A stretch of DNA of 62,156 nt, from assembly GCA_022791915.1 (NCBI GenBank), contig JAAWAB010000013.1, positions 1 through 62,156 on the forward strand, in the 5' to 3' direction. Of this stretch, positions 62,036 to 62,156 are shown one piece after another. Within the stretch, counting starts at the first letter, position 1. Each line of letters begins with the position of its first letter. The position numbers and the translations under genes are program-made. The notes under the pieces were generated by a model, which worked only from the letters and a program-made list of their open reading frames with translations, did not search any database and was not told the DNA's origin. The stretch is from Clostridia bacterium. GTDB taxonomy: Bacteria; Bacillota; Clostridia; Christensenellales; Pumilibacteraceae.

Positions 62036-62156
<121 letters not shown>

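Overview
The window looks like chromosome from a spore-forming, probably gut-associated, anaerobic member of the Clostridia. The basis is spo0A and spoIIID (the latter behind a sigma-E type promoter), the pyruvate formate-lyase pair, class II leuA, a bile-salt-hydrolase family enzyme, addAB, and a 16S rRNA 3' end with an intact anti-Shine-Dalgarno sequence. I cannot place it at genus level. Base composition is balanced, Pro codons are often CCC, and I see no insertion sequence, prophage, CRISPR array or integrase.

Layout. 1-3.7 kb: start of an unidentified gene, a repeat/palindrome region, a surface GDPD-like protein and a DUF2726-like protein. 3.7-6.8 kb: the leftward cluster rpmH-rnpA-yidD-yidC-jag, with ttcA and not dnaA on its far side. 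7.0-8.1 kb: ttcA and spoIIID. 8.2-19.7 kb: leftward genes for a cation diffusion facilitator, a PTS-IIC-like permease, fabZ, pflA, pflB, a family 2 glycosidase, a small membrane protein and a P-type ATPase. 19.9-26.5 kb: a rightward gene for a 2150-residue surface protein made of about seven diverged repeats and a C-terminal coiled coil, preceded by a small ORF for a very basic peptide. 26.6-32.6 kb: an XRE regulator, spo0A, a tRNA-Pro with anticodon AGG, degV, and prfB-tsaD-mnmA. 32.8-35.7 kb: an unknown membrane protein and an LTA-synthase-like enzyme. 35.7-41.4 kb: an ABC exporter with a long leader, guaA, and leuA with an attenuator-like leader. 41.5-48.1 kb: bile salt hydrolase, LMW phosphatase, a Cys-rich microprotein, a P2-type ATPase under a yybP-ykoY (Mn2+) riboswitch, a flavoprotein and an unknown membrane protein. 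48.3-61.8 kb: addBA, a lipoprotein, a divergent araC/GH4 pair, gltX, an M20 peptidase and thioredoxin. The 3' end of a leftward 16S rRNA gene closes the window.

How the genes fit together. tRNA and translation functions (ttcA, mnmA, tsaD, prfB, gltX, rnpA, tRNA-Pro, 16S) are scattered between fermentation genes (pflBA), sugar hydrolysis (GH2, GH4), metal transport (CDF, two P-type ATPases, Mn riboswitch) and envelope genes (yidC/yidD, LTA-synthase-like, GDPD, giant repeat protein).

The points I find most worth pursuit are: the giant repeat protein and its basic upstream ORF; a 16S gene followed by its own terminator with no 23S behind it; four genes (ttcA, the first P-type ATPase, prfB, addB) whose sigma-A promoters predict leaderless or nearly leaderless mRNAs; an A34 tRNA-Pro; one 30-bp segment that reads as a promoter in both directions between araC and the GH4 gene; leader structures before leuA and the ABC exporter; and a GH2 protein lacking the usual acid/base glutamate. 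Coordinates, motifs and hairpins were read by eye. No database search was possible, so family names rest on recognised motifs.
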